From positions 186,001 to 250,000 of the forward strand of contig NZ_PVBQ01000002.1 in assembly GCF_002980525.1 (NCBI RefSeq): a stretch of 64,000 nt of DNA, read 5' to 3'. Shown piece by piece: positions 25,785-33,540 of the stretch. Source of the DNA: Sphingobacterium haloxyli (GTDB lineage: Bacteria; Bacteroidota; Bacteroidia; Sphingobacteriales; Sphingobacteriaceae). Below the pieces are notes generated by a model. The model made no database searches. It saw only the letters and a list, made by a program, of their open reading frames with translations, and was not told the DNA's origin. The number at the start of each line of letters is the position of its first letter. The first letter of the stretch is position 1. The translations under genes were made by a program, and so were the position numbers.

Positions 25785-28700
25785 TTAAAATGTAATACTT
25801 GCTCCGAAATTTACCGTTCTTGTGATAGGGTACATAGCGCCATAGAGCTCGGACGGATGTTCCGGATCCAAGAATTTTACTTTTGTCATGGTAAACAGGT
25901 TATAGGCATTCGTGTATAGCCTAAGGTTTTTTGCTCCCACACGCTCGCAAATTTTTAAAGGTAATGTATAACCTAGCTCTGCGCTTTTTAATCGCATATA
26001 TGCACCGTTTTGTATATTTCTTGCCGAGTTCGCGTCAACTCCGGTAACGGTATACCCATAATGACCAGGGATCCATTGTGTTTTTGGGTTATATGGGTCG
26101 GCCAACGGATCTACCGGACGCCATCTGTCCATAAACATATCTAGTGCATTCCCGTCCCATCCTAGTGGCTGGGACAATTGTTCCGGATAGGAGATATAAG
26201 ACATCGCACCTCCTTGGAACAATAGGTTCATGTCGAATCCCTTATAGTCTAACCCGATATTAAAACCATAGGTTATTAATGGAAAGTTATGTCTTGTTCC
26301 GTCACCTCTATTTGTACCAGTAGCAATAGGATATCTATCCAGATCATCAATGACACCGTCATTGTTCCAATCTTCATATTTATACTGTCCGGGTAACATC
26401 GCTATCCCCGTAAAATAAGGTGCATTAGCAAGCTCTTCGTATGAAGTAAATTGTCCTGCATCTCCATAGCCCCACCAAATATCATTGTATCTGTTAATCG
26501 GATCGTTTCTCCATTGCATGTACTTACTGCCATCCATATTTCTTTCCTGAAAAATAACCTTTGTCCTGGTGTAATTTAGATTAGCAGAAATGTTGACGTT
26601 TAAGTCGTTGATTGTATTTTTATGGGATAAAACGAGTTCCCAGCCACTTGTTTGGTCCTCGTTCAGATTTTGCTGCGGTAACGCAGCACCAAACGTTGCC
26701 GGCAAGGTTACGAGTCTAGTTGCTAATAGCCCTTGTCTGTTTCTCCTGAACAGATCGTAACTGATTCCTAATTTTCCGTTCCAGAAATCAGCATCAATAC
26801 CTATATTAGAAGTTTGTACTGTATACCATGTAAGATTTACGTTGGGCAACACGGTCGGCCACAAGGAGGACACAAATACGTCGTCAAATATGGCGCCCCC
26901 AGCTAAAGACAATGGATTTCCCGAAAATGGATAAGTATATCCGTTTATATCCTGATTGCTATTTGCCGAATCATCTCCCATTTCTCCATAAGTCGCTCTT
27001 AACTTAATGTTGTTGATAAAAGACAAAGAGGAGTTGTTCTTAATGAAAGACTCTTCTGAAATACGCCAGGCTACTAAAGCTGAAGGAAAAATTCCCCATT
27101 TTTTATTTTCAGTAAATTTAGAAGAGCCATCTCTCCTGACGGTCCCCTCTATAATATATCGTCCTTCAAAATCATAGGTAATTCTACCTGCAAATGCTTT
27201 GTTTGTATTTCTATAAATGCCATTGGCATTAGATGTTGCTTGCTGATTTAATGCATTTCCTGCAAACAAATAGTCCAATGGAAGAGAAAGTTCCCTTAAT
27301 GCACCGAAATTATCTCCATCATAGGTGCTCTCTTCATATAATGCCAACGCCCCTATGTTATGCTTCTCTGCAATGGTTTTATTGTACGTTAAAGACAGGT
27401 TGAGTAAGGTTTGTGGATTACTGCCATAATTACGCGTGATTTGTTGGGGCGTATTATTACCCGTTACATGGTAAGTATAGGTACTCTCGTCAAAAAGATA
27501 GGTACTATACTCTTTTCTGTAATTCGTATTGTCCGTCAACCTTCTATCGTAACTAAATGTTCCCTTTGCTTTTAAGCCTTCTACATACGGAATTTCGTAT
27601 TCTAAACTAAATTGACTTTGAAGCCAGTTATTTTTACTTTTATTATAGCCTGATATGGATTCATCTGTAATAGCTCCGACATGTCTAAATAGCGGTTTGA
27701 ATAAATAATCAGGATTATTATTCGCATAATAAGGCTCTGTAGGCTGTGCTCTCCATAGCGCGCTAAAAACTTCCCAAGTAGGGGTCGATTGTCTTTTAGC
27801 CTCATCTACGACGCCATTAAGGTTTAGTGATGCAGTCAGTCTTTTTGATATTTTTGCACTAATATTAGAACGCAGATTGTATCGGTCATACTTTGTAATT
27901 CCACTTCTCCATAGCCCTTCCTGATTGGTATAGCCGAGATTTAAAAAATACTTGATGTCATCATCCTTGGTGCTTCCCGCGGTGCTGATATTATGTTCCT
28001 GTTGTGGAGCATACCGTCTTAAAATGATATCATGCCAATCTGTACTTACTCTTGTACCATTTCTATATGCCTCAAATTCTGATTCTTCGTAAGTAATTAC
28101 AGGAGATTCAACATTATGCATACTTTTTTCATTCATAAGGGTCATTCTGTCAATTGCACCGACTGGTTTTGGGAATCCAATAGGTGTTTGTGTACCATAG
28201 TACCCCGAATATTCAATTTTTGGTTTACCACGCCCCTGCTTAGTGGTCACCAGGATTACGCCATTAGCCGCTCGGACACCGTAAATAGCTGCAGATGCAT
28301 CTTTTAATACCGAAATACTTTCTATTTCATTGGGATTTAACCGTGTGATATTATCTCTGGGGACACCATCGATAACAATTAAAGGATTACCAAAACCCCT
28401 TATATCAAATTGATTATTAAACTCACCTGGTTCGGATGTTCTTTGGACAACGCGTACACCCGGCAGTTTCCCTGTCATCATATTCTGAACATTCTGCGTC
28501 TTTGTCGTAGTAAGTTCTTTACCTGAAATAGCGGCCACCGAGCCTGCCACGGTTTCTTTTTTCTGGGTACCATATCCAACGACAACGACTTCATCAAGAC
28601 CCGTATTTGAAGAGATCAAAACCACATCAATAACTTTTCGTGTCCCTATTTTAATTTCTTGCGATAGGAGACCTATATATGAAAATTCTAGAATTGAATT

Positions 28701-28895
28701 GGGGTCTTCAGCTTGTATGGAATAGCTTCCGTCAATATCCGTTTGTGTTGCCAGCCCGCTCCCCCTCAGTTTAATTGAAATTCCAGGAAGCGGCTTTCCC
28801 GACTCATCGGTAACTTTACCTCTCACCGTTACATTTTGAGCGCATAGGCATATTGATGTAAAACACATCAATATGGAAAAGAGTAATTTCTTCAT
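25785..28895 (-). CDS. SusC/RagA family TonB-dependent outer-membrane transporter
   Basis: A 1036-residue outer-membrane barrel that imports oligosaccharides with energy from TonB. After the signal peptide (SICLCAQ) comes a carboxypeptidase-regulatory-like domain (VTVRGKVTDESGKPLPG, residues about 22-105), the TonB-box-like DEVVVVGYGTQ, and a plug with the SusC forms of the family motifs (MMTGKLPGV, IRGFGNPLIVIDGVPRDN, LKDASAAIYGVRAANGVILVTTK). The 22-strand barrel fills the rest and ends in an aromatic strand. There is no N-terminal signalling extension, so it is not itself part of a sigma/anti-sigma relay. It is first in the operon; no clear TAnnTTTG box is visible just upstream. Confidence 0.96.
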   Translation of the reverse strand: MKKLLFSILMCFTSICLCAQNVTVRGKVTDESGKPLPGISIKLRGSGLATQTDIDGSYSIQAEDPNSILEFSYIGLLSQEIKIGTRKVIDVVLISSNTGLDEVVVVGYGTQKKETVAGSVAAISGKELTTTKTQNVQNMMTGKLPGVRVVQRTSEPGEFNNQFDIRGFGNPLIVIDGVPRDNITRLNPNEIESISVLKDASAAIYGVRAANGVILVTTKQGRGKPKIEYSGYYGTQTPIGFPKPVGAIDRMTLMNEKSMHNVESPVITYEESEFEAYRNGTRVSTDWHDIILRRYAPQQEHNISTAGSTKDDDIKYFLNLGYTNQEGLWRSGITKYDRYNLRSNISAKISKRLTASLNLNGVVDEAKRQSTPTWEVFSALWRAQPTEPYYANNNPDYLFKPLFRHVGAITDESISGYNKSKNNWLQSQFSLEYEIPYVEGLKAKGTFSYDRRLTDNTNYRKEYSTYLFDESTYTYHVTGNNTPQQITRNYGSNPQTLLNLSLTYNKTIAEKHNIGALALYEESTYDGDNFGALRELSLPLDYLFAGNALNQQATSNANGIYRNTNKAFAGRITYDFEGRYIIEGTVRRDGSSKFTENKKWGIFPSALVAWRISEESFIKNNSSLSFINNIKLRATYGEMGDDSANSNQDINGYTYPFSGNPLSLAGGAIFDDVFVSSLWPTVLPNVNLTWYTVQTSNIGIDADFWNGKLGISYDLFRRNRQGLLATRLVTLPATFGAALPQQNLNEDQTSGWELVLSHKNTINDLNVNISANLNYTRTKVIFQERNMDGSKYMQWRNDPINRYNDIWWGYGDAGQFTSYEELANAPYFTGIAMLPGQYKYEDWNNDGVIDDLDRYPIATGTNRGDGTRHNFPLITYGFNIGLDYKGFDMNLLFQGGAMSYISYPEQLSQPLGWDGNALDMFMDRWRPVDPLADPYNPKTQWIPGHYGYTVTGVDANSARNIQNGAYMRLKSAELGYTLPLKICERVGAKNLRLYTNAYNLFTMTKVKFLDPEHPSELYGAMYPITRTVNFGASITF

Positions 28896-29090
28896 GCTTT
28901 GTTTTTATTACTTGGTTTATTAATTAATTATATAATTATAAGTTGTTTGTTATGATAGATGTTATCTAGATTCATGGTTGCCGATCATAACAGCTCTAAA
29001 TAACTATTACAGGCTTAAAAAAAGATTAAAAATTGATTAATATCGTAATTAAATAGATATTTTTTATCTTGATTACAGACCGTATCCGCA
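28896..29090. other. Non-coding leader region upstream of susC
   Basis: This AT-rich stretch should hold the promoter of the susC operon. An 8-bp inverted repeat (gttatgat 28949-28956 with atcataac 28984-28991) is the only ordered feature I see. No TAnnTTTG box is present on the minus strand. Confidence 0.35.
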
Positions 29091-29320
29091 TTATCTTTTT
29101 GGTATAACCGTGCTTAATGGTTTTTCTCCCCGAAGCACCTTCCTCGCTTCTCCGGTTAGCCAGAGGTAATGATCGGGAGGCGTATTAAAAGCGACCACAT
29201 ATCAATACCTACTTTTTCTTTACCCGAAAATAATGGCTAAATCCAGCATGGCTACCGTCGCCTTCAGCCCTAAACCAACTTGGATAAACGGTAAACTACA
29301 TAAAACTTCATCTTCACGAG
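29091..29320 (-). pseudogene. Decayed C-terminal remnant of a fourth GH71/99-like gene
   Basis: Read on the minus strand in three frames, this stretch keeps the C-terminal landmarks of the GH71/99 paralogues in order: FIQVGLGLKATVAMLD (compare WMQIAGAKTAGAKSLYIAMFD), then LAIIF (AIF), then PLFSGKEKVGID (PLNGDGRFVGID), then PPDHYLWLTGEARKVLRG (SDHYLWLAGEATKWIKG), ending at a stop at 29091-29093. The catalytic FDEIDE has been deleted. Two or more frameshifts and the lack of an upstream part show it is dead. It lies between the sugar isomerase-like gene and susC, so an earlier version of the PUL had another enzyme here. Confidence 0.75.
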
Positions 29321-29342
29321 CTGGTAAGCGGTTTTGGCGGTA

Positions 29343-30185
29343 TCAATCAGCTAAAACGCCTCTAAAATACCCTGCTGACTCTGCCAGGCCCGGCAAAGGA
29401 TCTTTCATGTCCTTTTCATGCTCTAAGCTACATTTGCCACGATAGTTTACGTTCCGCAGCGCTTTAATAAATAATGGAATATTTATGACGCCCCGTCCGA
29501 CTTCTGTGGTTGATCCTTCCGCTGTCGCTGAGGTCACATTTTTAAGATGAATATCCAAAATACGCTTATGATAACGCTGGATGTCTTCGATCACATCTTG
29601 TCCATCTCTTGCGTCATGGCCCATATCAAAGCAGATTCCTACATTTTGGTGTAAGTTTTTAATAAAATTATAAATAGCGGTAGCATTAGGATAAAGCTTA
29701 TCTTCCGGGCCGTGGTTATGGATAGCATACTTAATTCCGGTAACTTTAACTTTCTCTGATAAATAGGTTAGATCCTCGGGGTTTGGTACACCGATGATCA
29801 AGCTCACGCCCACTCTATTTGCATAATCAAAGGCATCATCAATTTCCTTTTTCGACTTGGTATAAATTGGTCCGACAGCATAACCGATAACCCCAGCATG
29901 TTGCAGTTTTGCATGAAAATCGGCAATTTCATTTTCAGTGCTGTTATAAGGTAAATGAAAATCCTTGATGCATAGGTATTTTATATCCAAGCGTTTCATC
30001 ATGGCTAGAGATGCATCAAGCTGAAAATTAACGAAGCTGAAGCCAGCTATTCCTAAATGAAATGGATTTTCTTTTACTTTCTTTACGGGTTGAGCAGCTT
30101 GAGCGGTAGACTGGATTGTGTTTCCCAATGCTATTCCCGACAGGCTCAGTAGTCCTTTTTGGAGAAATCGTCTTCTTGTATTCAT
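29343..30185 (-). CDS. Tat-exported sugar phosphate isomerase/epimerase-like protein
   Basis: A 280-residue TIM-barrel protein of the xylose isomerase-like (AP endonuclease 2) superfamily. The N terminus MNTRRRFLQKGLLSLSG is a twin-arginine signal, so it is exported folded, probably to the periplasm. The core shows FHLGIAGFSFVNF, YAIHNHGPEDK, ICFDMGHDARDG, DIHLKN and SLEHEKD, which carry the His, Asp and Glu metal ligands typical of these enzymes. The frame could start at 30224, but the ATG at 30185 gives the Tat signal. Exported members often act on keto-sugars or as glycoside-processing enzymes. The substrate is unknown; its position suggests a role in the same glycan pathway. Confidence 0.82.
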   Translation of the reverse strand: MNTRRRFLQKGLLSLSGIALGNTIQSTAQAAQPVKKVKENPFHLGIAGFSFVNFQLDASLAMMKRLDIKYLCIKDFHLPYNSTENEIADFHAKLQHAGVIGYAVGPIYTKSKKEIDDAFDYANRVGVSLIIGVPNPEDLTYLSEKVKVTGIKYAIHNHGPEDKLYPNATAIYNFIKNLHQNVGICFDMGHDARDGQDVIEDIQRYHKRILDIHLKNVTSATAEGSTTEVGRGVINIPLFIKALRNVNYRGKCSLEHEKDMKDPLPGLAESAGYFRGVLAD

Positions 30186-30488
30186 ATAACTTAGTTTTTG
30201 ATTATTTTTCTTTAAATTTCCCACTAAATATACATAAGGGCATTTAATAAAAAATTAATATTTAACTAACACTCCAGGTGATATTAAAGGCTCTTATCCT
30301 CTCTTGATTCAAAGGACGATGCATAGTTTTTGCCCTATCCAAACCGGAAATTGCCAACCTGGGAGAAAACCTTTTCACAAAAACTCGTACAATTAATTAT
30401 TTATTTATCTTTTATTAATGTTGCGAGCTATACTTGCTATAAAATCCTGCATAGGTTAATCAATATATAAATAACTAAATTTTAATTC
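30186..30488. other. Divergent intergenic region inside the PUL
   Basis: About 300 AT-rich bases separate the isomerase-like gene (-) from the esterase operon (+). I see no clear promoter box, hairpin or coding frame. It must hold promoters for both directions. Confidence 0.35.
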
Positions 30489-30626
30489 ATGAGTCTAAGC
30501 CACTTAAAGAATGGGGCTTTTCTACAATTTTCGGGTAAAGAAATTCCTCTACTGAAAAAGACAGGATCAGCGCCATCAAAAGAAAAACCGAAACTTTCCA
30601 TAAAACAACAGCGTTATGAAGATTAA
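30489..30626 (+). CDS. Possible small 45-residue protein
   Basis: ATG 30489 opens a 45-codon frame ending at TAA 30624-30626, overlapping the start of the esterase gene at 30616 by 11 bases. The product is basic (many Lys) with no signal or membrane segment and begins MSLSHLKNGAFLQF. The overlap is of the kind seen in translational coupling, so it may be a leader peptide, a remnant of another gene, or chance. I do not recognise it. Confidence 0.25.
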   Translation: MSLSHLKNGAFLQFSGKEIPLLKKTGSAPSKEKPKLSIKQQRYED

Positions 30627-31980
30627 AAATTTAATCCTTTTCGCTTTTGTGATGTTTTTTTTCATAAACCAGGCATGTAAAAAAGCGAGTCCAGCATCAA
30701 AAAAAGACAATGAAGAACAAGTAGAGCCCGAGGATGATGGGAACAACCCGCCGCCAGAAGAAGAAAATGGAGATGGTAAGATAACACACTCTTTTGATAG
30801 ACTGGAAAATAATGAAGGGTGGCAGTCCCCGGGCAACGAACTCACCATAGACCAAACGGATAAAACAGAGGGAAACGGCTCGTTAAAATCAGAAGGGTCA
30901 TCGACAGGTAGGTTAATCAAATCATTTTCTCCCTTTAACATAACCATTGATCCGGATGAAGCGTACCTATGTTTTTCTTTATACGTTTCCGACTTGTCTA
31001 AATTAACGGGATCGGGGCAATTTGAAATTTCGAGCTCCGGGAAAGCCGATTTAGATGAAACCGCTTGGGACTTTAATTATTTAGGCCTTAAAAACGGATG
31101 GAATGAGGTGGTATTAAAGCTAAGTGCTGGTTCTAATACAGGCGGCACGACCGATTTCACGGGCATTAATTTTTTGAGATTCTATGCTAGTTCAGAAGAT
31201 GGGGAGTCTGTTATCTTTAAGATTGACCATATCCGTTTCACTAATTTTTATGATAATGGACATGTTGTAGATCCTAATTTCCACATATATATATTAGCCG
31301 GGCAGTCTAATATGGCTGGATACGGTTATCTAACGGATATCCATCCAACATTAAATATAAAATATGCGGACATCGCCAACGACCGGGTATTGGTATTGAA
31401 CTCGGAAAATGAATGGGATATTGCTAAACATCCTTTACATCCGGAAGAACAAAACAACGCCGGCGTTGGTCCCGGTTTAGATTTCGCAATTAAAATGTTG
31501 GAAGAAGCTGATCCGAAGGTAAAAATCGGGCTTATCCCTACAGCCAAAGGTGGCAGTAATGTTGGTCATTGGATACCGGGAGGTAGCCTTTACGGTCCTT
31601 CGATAGGAAAATCACTTTTTGCAGCAACTGATGGCGTAATAAAGGGGGTACTTTATTTACAGGGGGAAGCAGATGCGTTTGCAAATACCACCGTGGGGTG
31701 GGGGGATAAGGTTAAACTTATTATTAACGGATATAGGAAGGAGTTACGGGACCCGGACTTAAAATTTCTAATCGGAGAAATAGGTAGAGATTTTAATGGT
31801 AAGGAGAATTTTATATTGATCAACAACCAAATTCCGGCGCTTATACAATCCGTTCCAAATACGTATAGAATTTCTTCTGAAGGCCTCACTGACAGAGGAG
31901 ATGCTTTACATTTTGACAGTAAATCCGCCACACAATTAGGATGGAGATACGCCGAGCAATTAAAAAAATCAACTCAATAA
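30616..31980 (+). CDS. SASA-type carbohydrate esterase lipoprotein with N-terminal binding module
   Basis: A 454-residue lipoprotein (FFFINQAC, C21) with an acidic Pro-rich linker. Residues about 55-210 are a beta-sandwich-like module related to the two modules of the next protein (signature FEISSSGKADLDE, LKNGWNEVVLKL, GINFLRFY). Residues 220-454 are a SASA domain (sialate O-acetylesterase/acetylxylan esterase type) with GQSNM (nucleophile S231), YLQGEAD and DALHF (D429, H432). It should remove acetyl groups from the glycan at the cell surface. It opens a plus-strand unit with the binding lipoprotein 19 bases downstream. The esterase assignment is firm, while its acetylated substrate is inferred. 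Confidence 0.85.
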   Translation: MKIKNLILFAFVMFFFINQACKKASPASKKDNEEQVEPEDDGNNPPPEEENGDGKITHSFDRLENNEGWQSPGNELTIDQTDKTEGNGSLKSEGSSTGRLIKSFSPFNITIDPDEAYLCFSLYVSDLSKLTGSGQFEISSSGKADLDETAWDFNYLGLKNGWNEVVLKLSAGSNTGGTTDFTGINFLRFYASSEDGESVIFKIDHIRFTNFYDNGHVVDPNFHIYILAGQSNMAGYGYLTDIHPTLNIKYADIANDRVLVLNSENEWDIAKHPLHPEEQNNAGVGPGLDFAIKMLEEADPKVKIGLIPTAKGGSNVGHWIPGGSLYGPSIGKSLFAATDGVIKGVLYLQGEADAFANTTVGWGDKVKLIINGYRKELRDPDLKFLIGEIGRDFNGKENFILINNQIPALIQSVPNTYRISSEGLTDRGDALHFDSKSATQLGWRYAEQLKKSTQ

Positions 31981-31999
31981 TTAACTAAAAATCATTAAA

Positions 32000-33223
32000 A
32001 TGAAAAAAATGAAGCTTTTAAATTTATTTCTGATATCGATTTTCATCTGTTTTACAACGGCTTGTACAAAGGATGTGGCTCCTCCGTTAATTCACGGAGA
32101 ACCTATTACGGGAACTCCCCCAACTCCGGATCCCGGTGATACAGATCCGGATCCTACGACCCCTATCATTACTAAGATTTTTGATAATGCTGATCTGATC
32201 GATGGTTGGGAGCAGACTGGAACCAACTCTCTCTATACGGATAGCAAAGAAGGTGCTGCATCTGTGAAATTCACCATAACGTCGGGACTTGACCTAAGGA
32301 TGCAAAAACAGTTAACCCGACCGATAGTTACGCAGTTAACCAAGGAAACAGCACAACTAAATTTCTGGTTATGGATAGAAAATGTGAGTAAATTAGACAT
32401 GAGTACAGGACAAATAGAGATCACCAGTTCAGGCGGGCCTGATGTCAATGAATTTAACTGGTCTACAGCATCTTTGTCTCTAAAAGACGGATGGAATGAG
32501 GTCAAATTAAAAGTAAGTCAAGCCGGTGCTTCCGGCGATGGAGGAGCTGATCTGGATGCCATCAATTTCTTTAGAATGTACTTTAAGCTCAAAGAAGCAA
32601 CGACAACCCCGTTCTCTGTTGCTTTAGACGATATAAAATTTGTGGAAGCTGAAGTTATAACAGATCCTGTTGACAATATGCTGCTTGATGCCTGTGATGA
32701 TATTACCGGCTGGAATAGGGGTACCGCTGCAGAGCTTTCGCTGAACACTTTGGACAAGCAAGAAGGCACGGGGTCATTAAGCTTTATATTTAAAGATAGA
32801 CCTGGTAGTCCGGGTACACCTACCAGTACAGCTGAAGGGGGAAGCAGTGCTCTAGAGTTCAAAAAAGAATTTGCTACACCATTAAACCCGGAAATAACCA
32901 TTGAAGATGGTAAATTCACATTTTGGTTATGGGTCGCTGATGTAAGTGAAATAGACTGGGCAGCAACAAATTCGCAGATCGAATTAAGCAGTTCCGGTAG
33001 AGCCGATATGAACGAGATACATTGGTTCCCTTCCCAAATAGAAAATCCGAAAAACGGTTGGAATAAAGTAGAACTGAAGCTGTCCGAGGGAGCAGAACAG
33101 GGAGGAACAGTTGACTTGACAAACATTAACTTTTTTAGGATGTACTTGAGAGCTACCGGTTTAGTATCTGAAGAAAATCCGCTAACAATAGGTGCCGATC
33201 ACTTAAAATTTGAAAAGGAGTAA
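32000..33223 (+). CDS. Lipoprotein with two tandem carbohydrate-binding-like modules
   Basis: A 407-residue lipoprotein (FTTAC, C22) with a Pro/Asp-rich linker. Two homologous modules, about residues 57-215 and 225-407, share a pattern: a WxxG opening, EGxxSxxF, FWLWxxxVSxxD, QIExSSSGxxDxNExxW, KxGWNxVxLKxS and INFFRMY. The same module is found once in the esterase encoded just before. I know of no named CBM with this exact pattern; by layout it is probably a surface glycan-binding protein of the PUL (SusE/F-like role). No catalytic residues are evident. Two inverted repeats follow the stop codon. Confidence 0.65.
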   Translation: MKKMKLLNLFLISIFICFTTACTKDVAPPLIHGEPITGTPPTPDPGDTDPDPTTPIITKIFDNADLIDGWEQTGTNSLYTDSKEGAASVKFTITSGLDLRMQKQLTRPIVTQLTKETAQLNFWLWIENVSKLDMSTGQIEITSSGGPDVNEFNWSTASLSLKDGWNEVKLKVSQAGASGDGGADLDAINFFRMYFKLKEATTTPFSVALDDIKFVEAEVITDPVDNMLLDACDDITGWNRGTAAELSLNTLDKQEGTGSLSFIFKDRPGSPGTPTSTAEGGSSALEFKKEFATPLNPEITIEDGKFTFWLWVADVSEIDWAATNSQIELSSSGRADMNEIHWFPSQIENPKNGWNKVELKLSEGAEQGGTVDLTNINFFRMYLRATGLVSEENPLTIGADHLKFEKE

Positions 33224-33540
33224 TGTTATCTAACATGTAGCGGTTTTAATACCGTCACTTATGTATCAGTAAAGGAAGCCGAAAATGTATAACCAGGTTA
33301 AACACGTTGGCTTCCTTTATGATAAAAAGTACTTTTTATCATAAAATTGCTGTTCATAACAAACGCATCTATTATCCGGGATATGCATACCAACCTGCCA
33401 GTATAAACTTTTTCTTCCTGTAGCCGTTTTTTAATTTTTCAGTAGTACTTGTTTTATATACTCCATAAATAGCCGGTAGTTAGGTGGTTTGTCGTCGTAA
33501 AGGGATAATATCTAATCAGATAAACAAAAATTAAAAAAAT
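33224..33540. other. Intergenic region before the third GH71/99 gene
   Basis: Besides the hairpins listed at 33316-33345, the 317-bp gap contains an 11-bp stem with long loop (taaaggaagcc near 33269 with ggcttccttta near 33309-33319). The rest, to 33540, shows no recognisable box or frame. Confidence 0.35.
33316..33345. terminator. Perfect 30-bp palindrome, likely terminator
   Basis: tttatgataaaaagt (33316-33330) is followed directly by its reverse complement (33331-33345). With the preceding ggcttcc stem it probably ends transcription of the binding-lipoprotein operon. A role as operator is also possible. Confidence 0.5.

Noticed and set aside
29233..29445. Plus-strand frame of 70 codons over the pseudogene and the end of the isomerase-like gene
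   Set aside because: The product resembles nothing and the minus strand carries recognisable GH71/99 remnants plus the isomerase C terminus.
32518..33126. A 202-codon antisense frame over the binding lipoprotein
   Set aside because: Low-complexity Ser/Pro-rich product with no signal or family features, opposite to a clear lipoprotein gene with two related modules.
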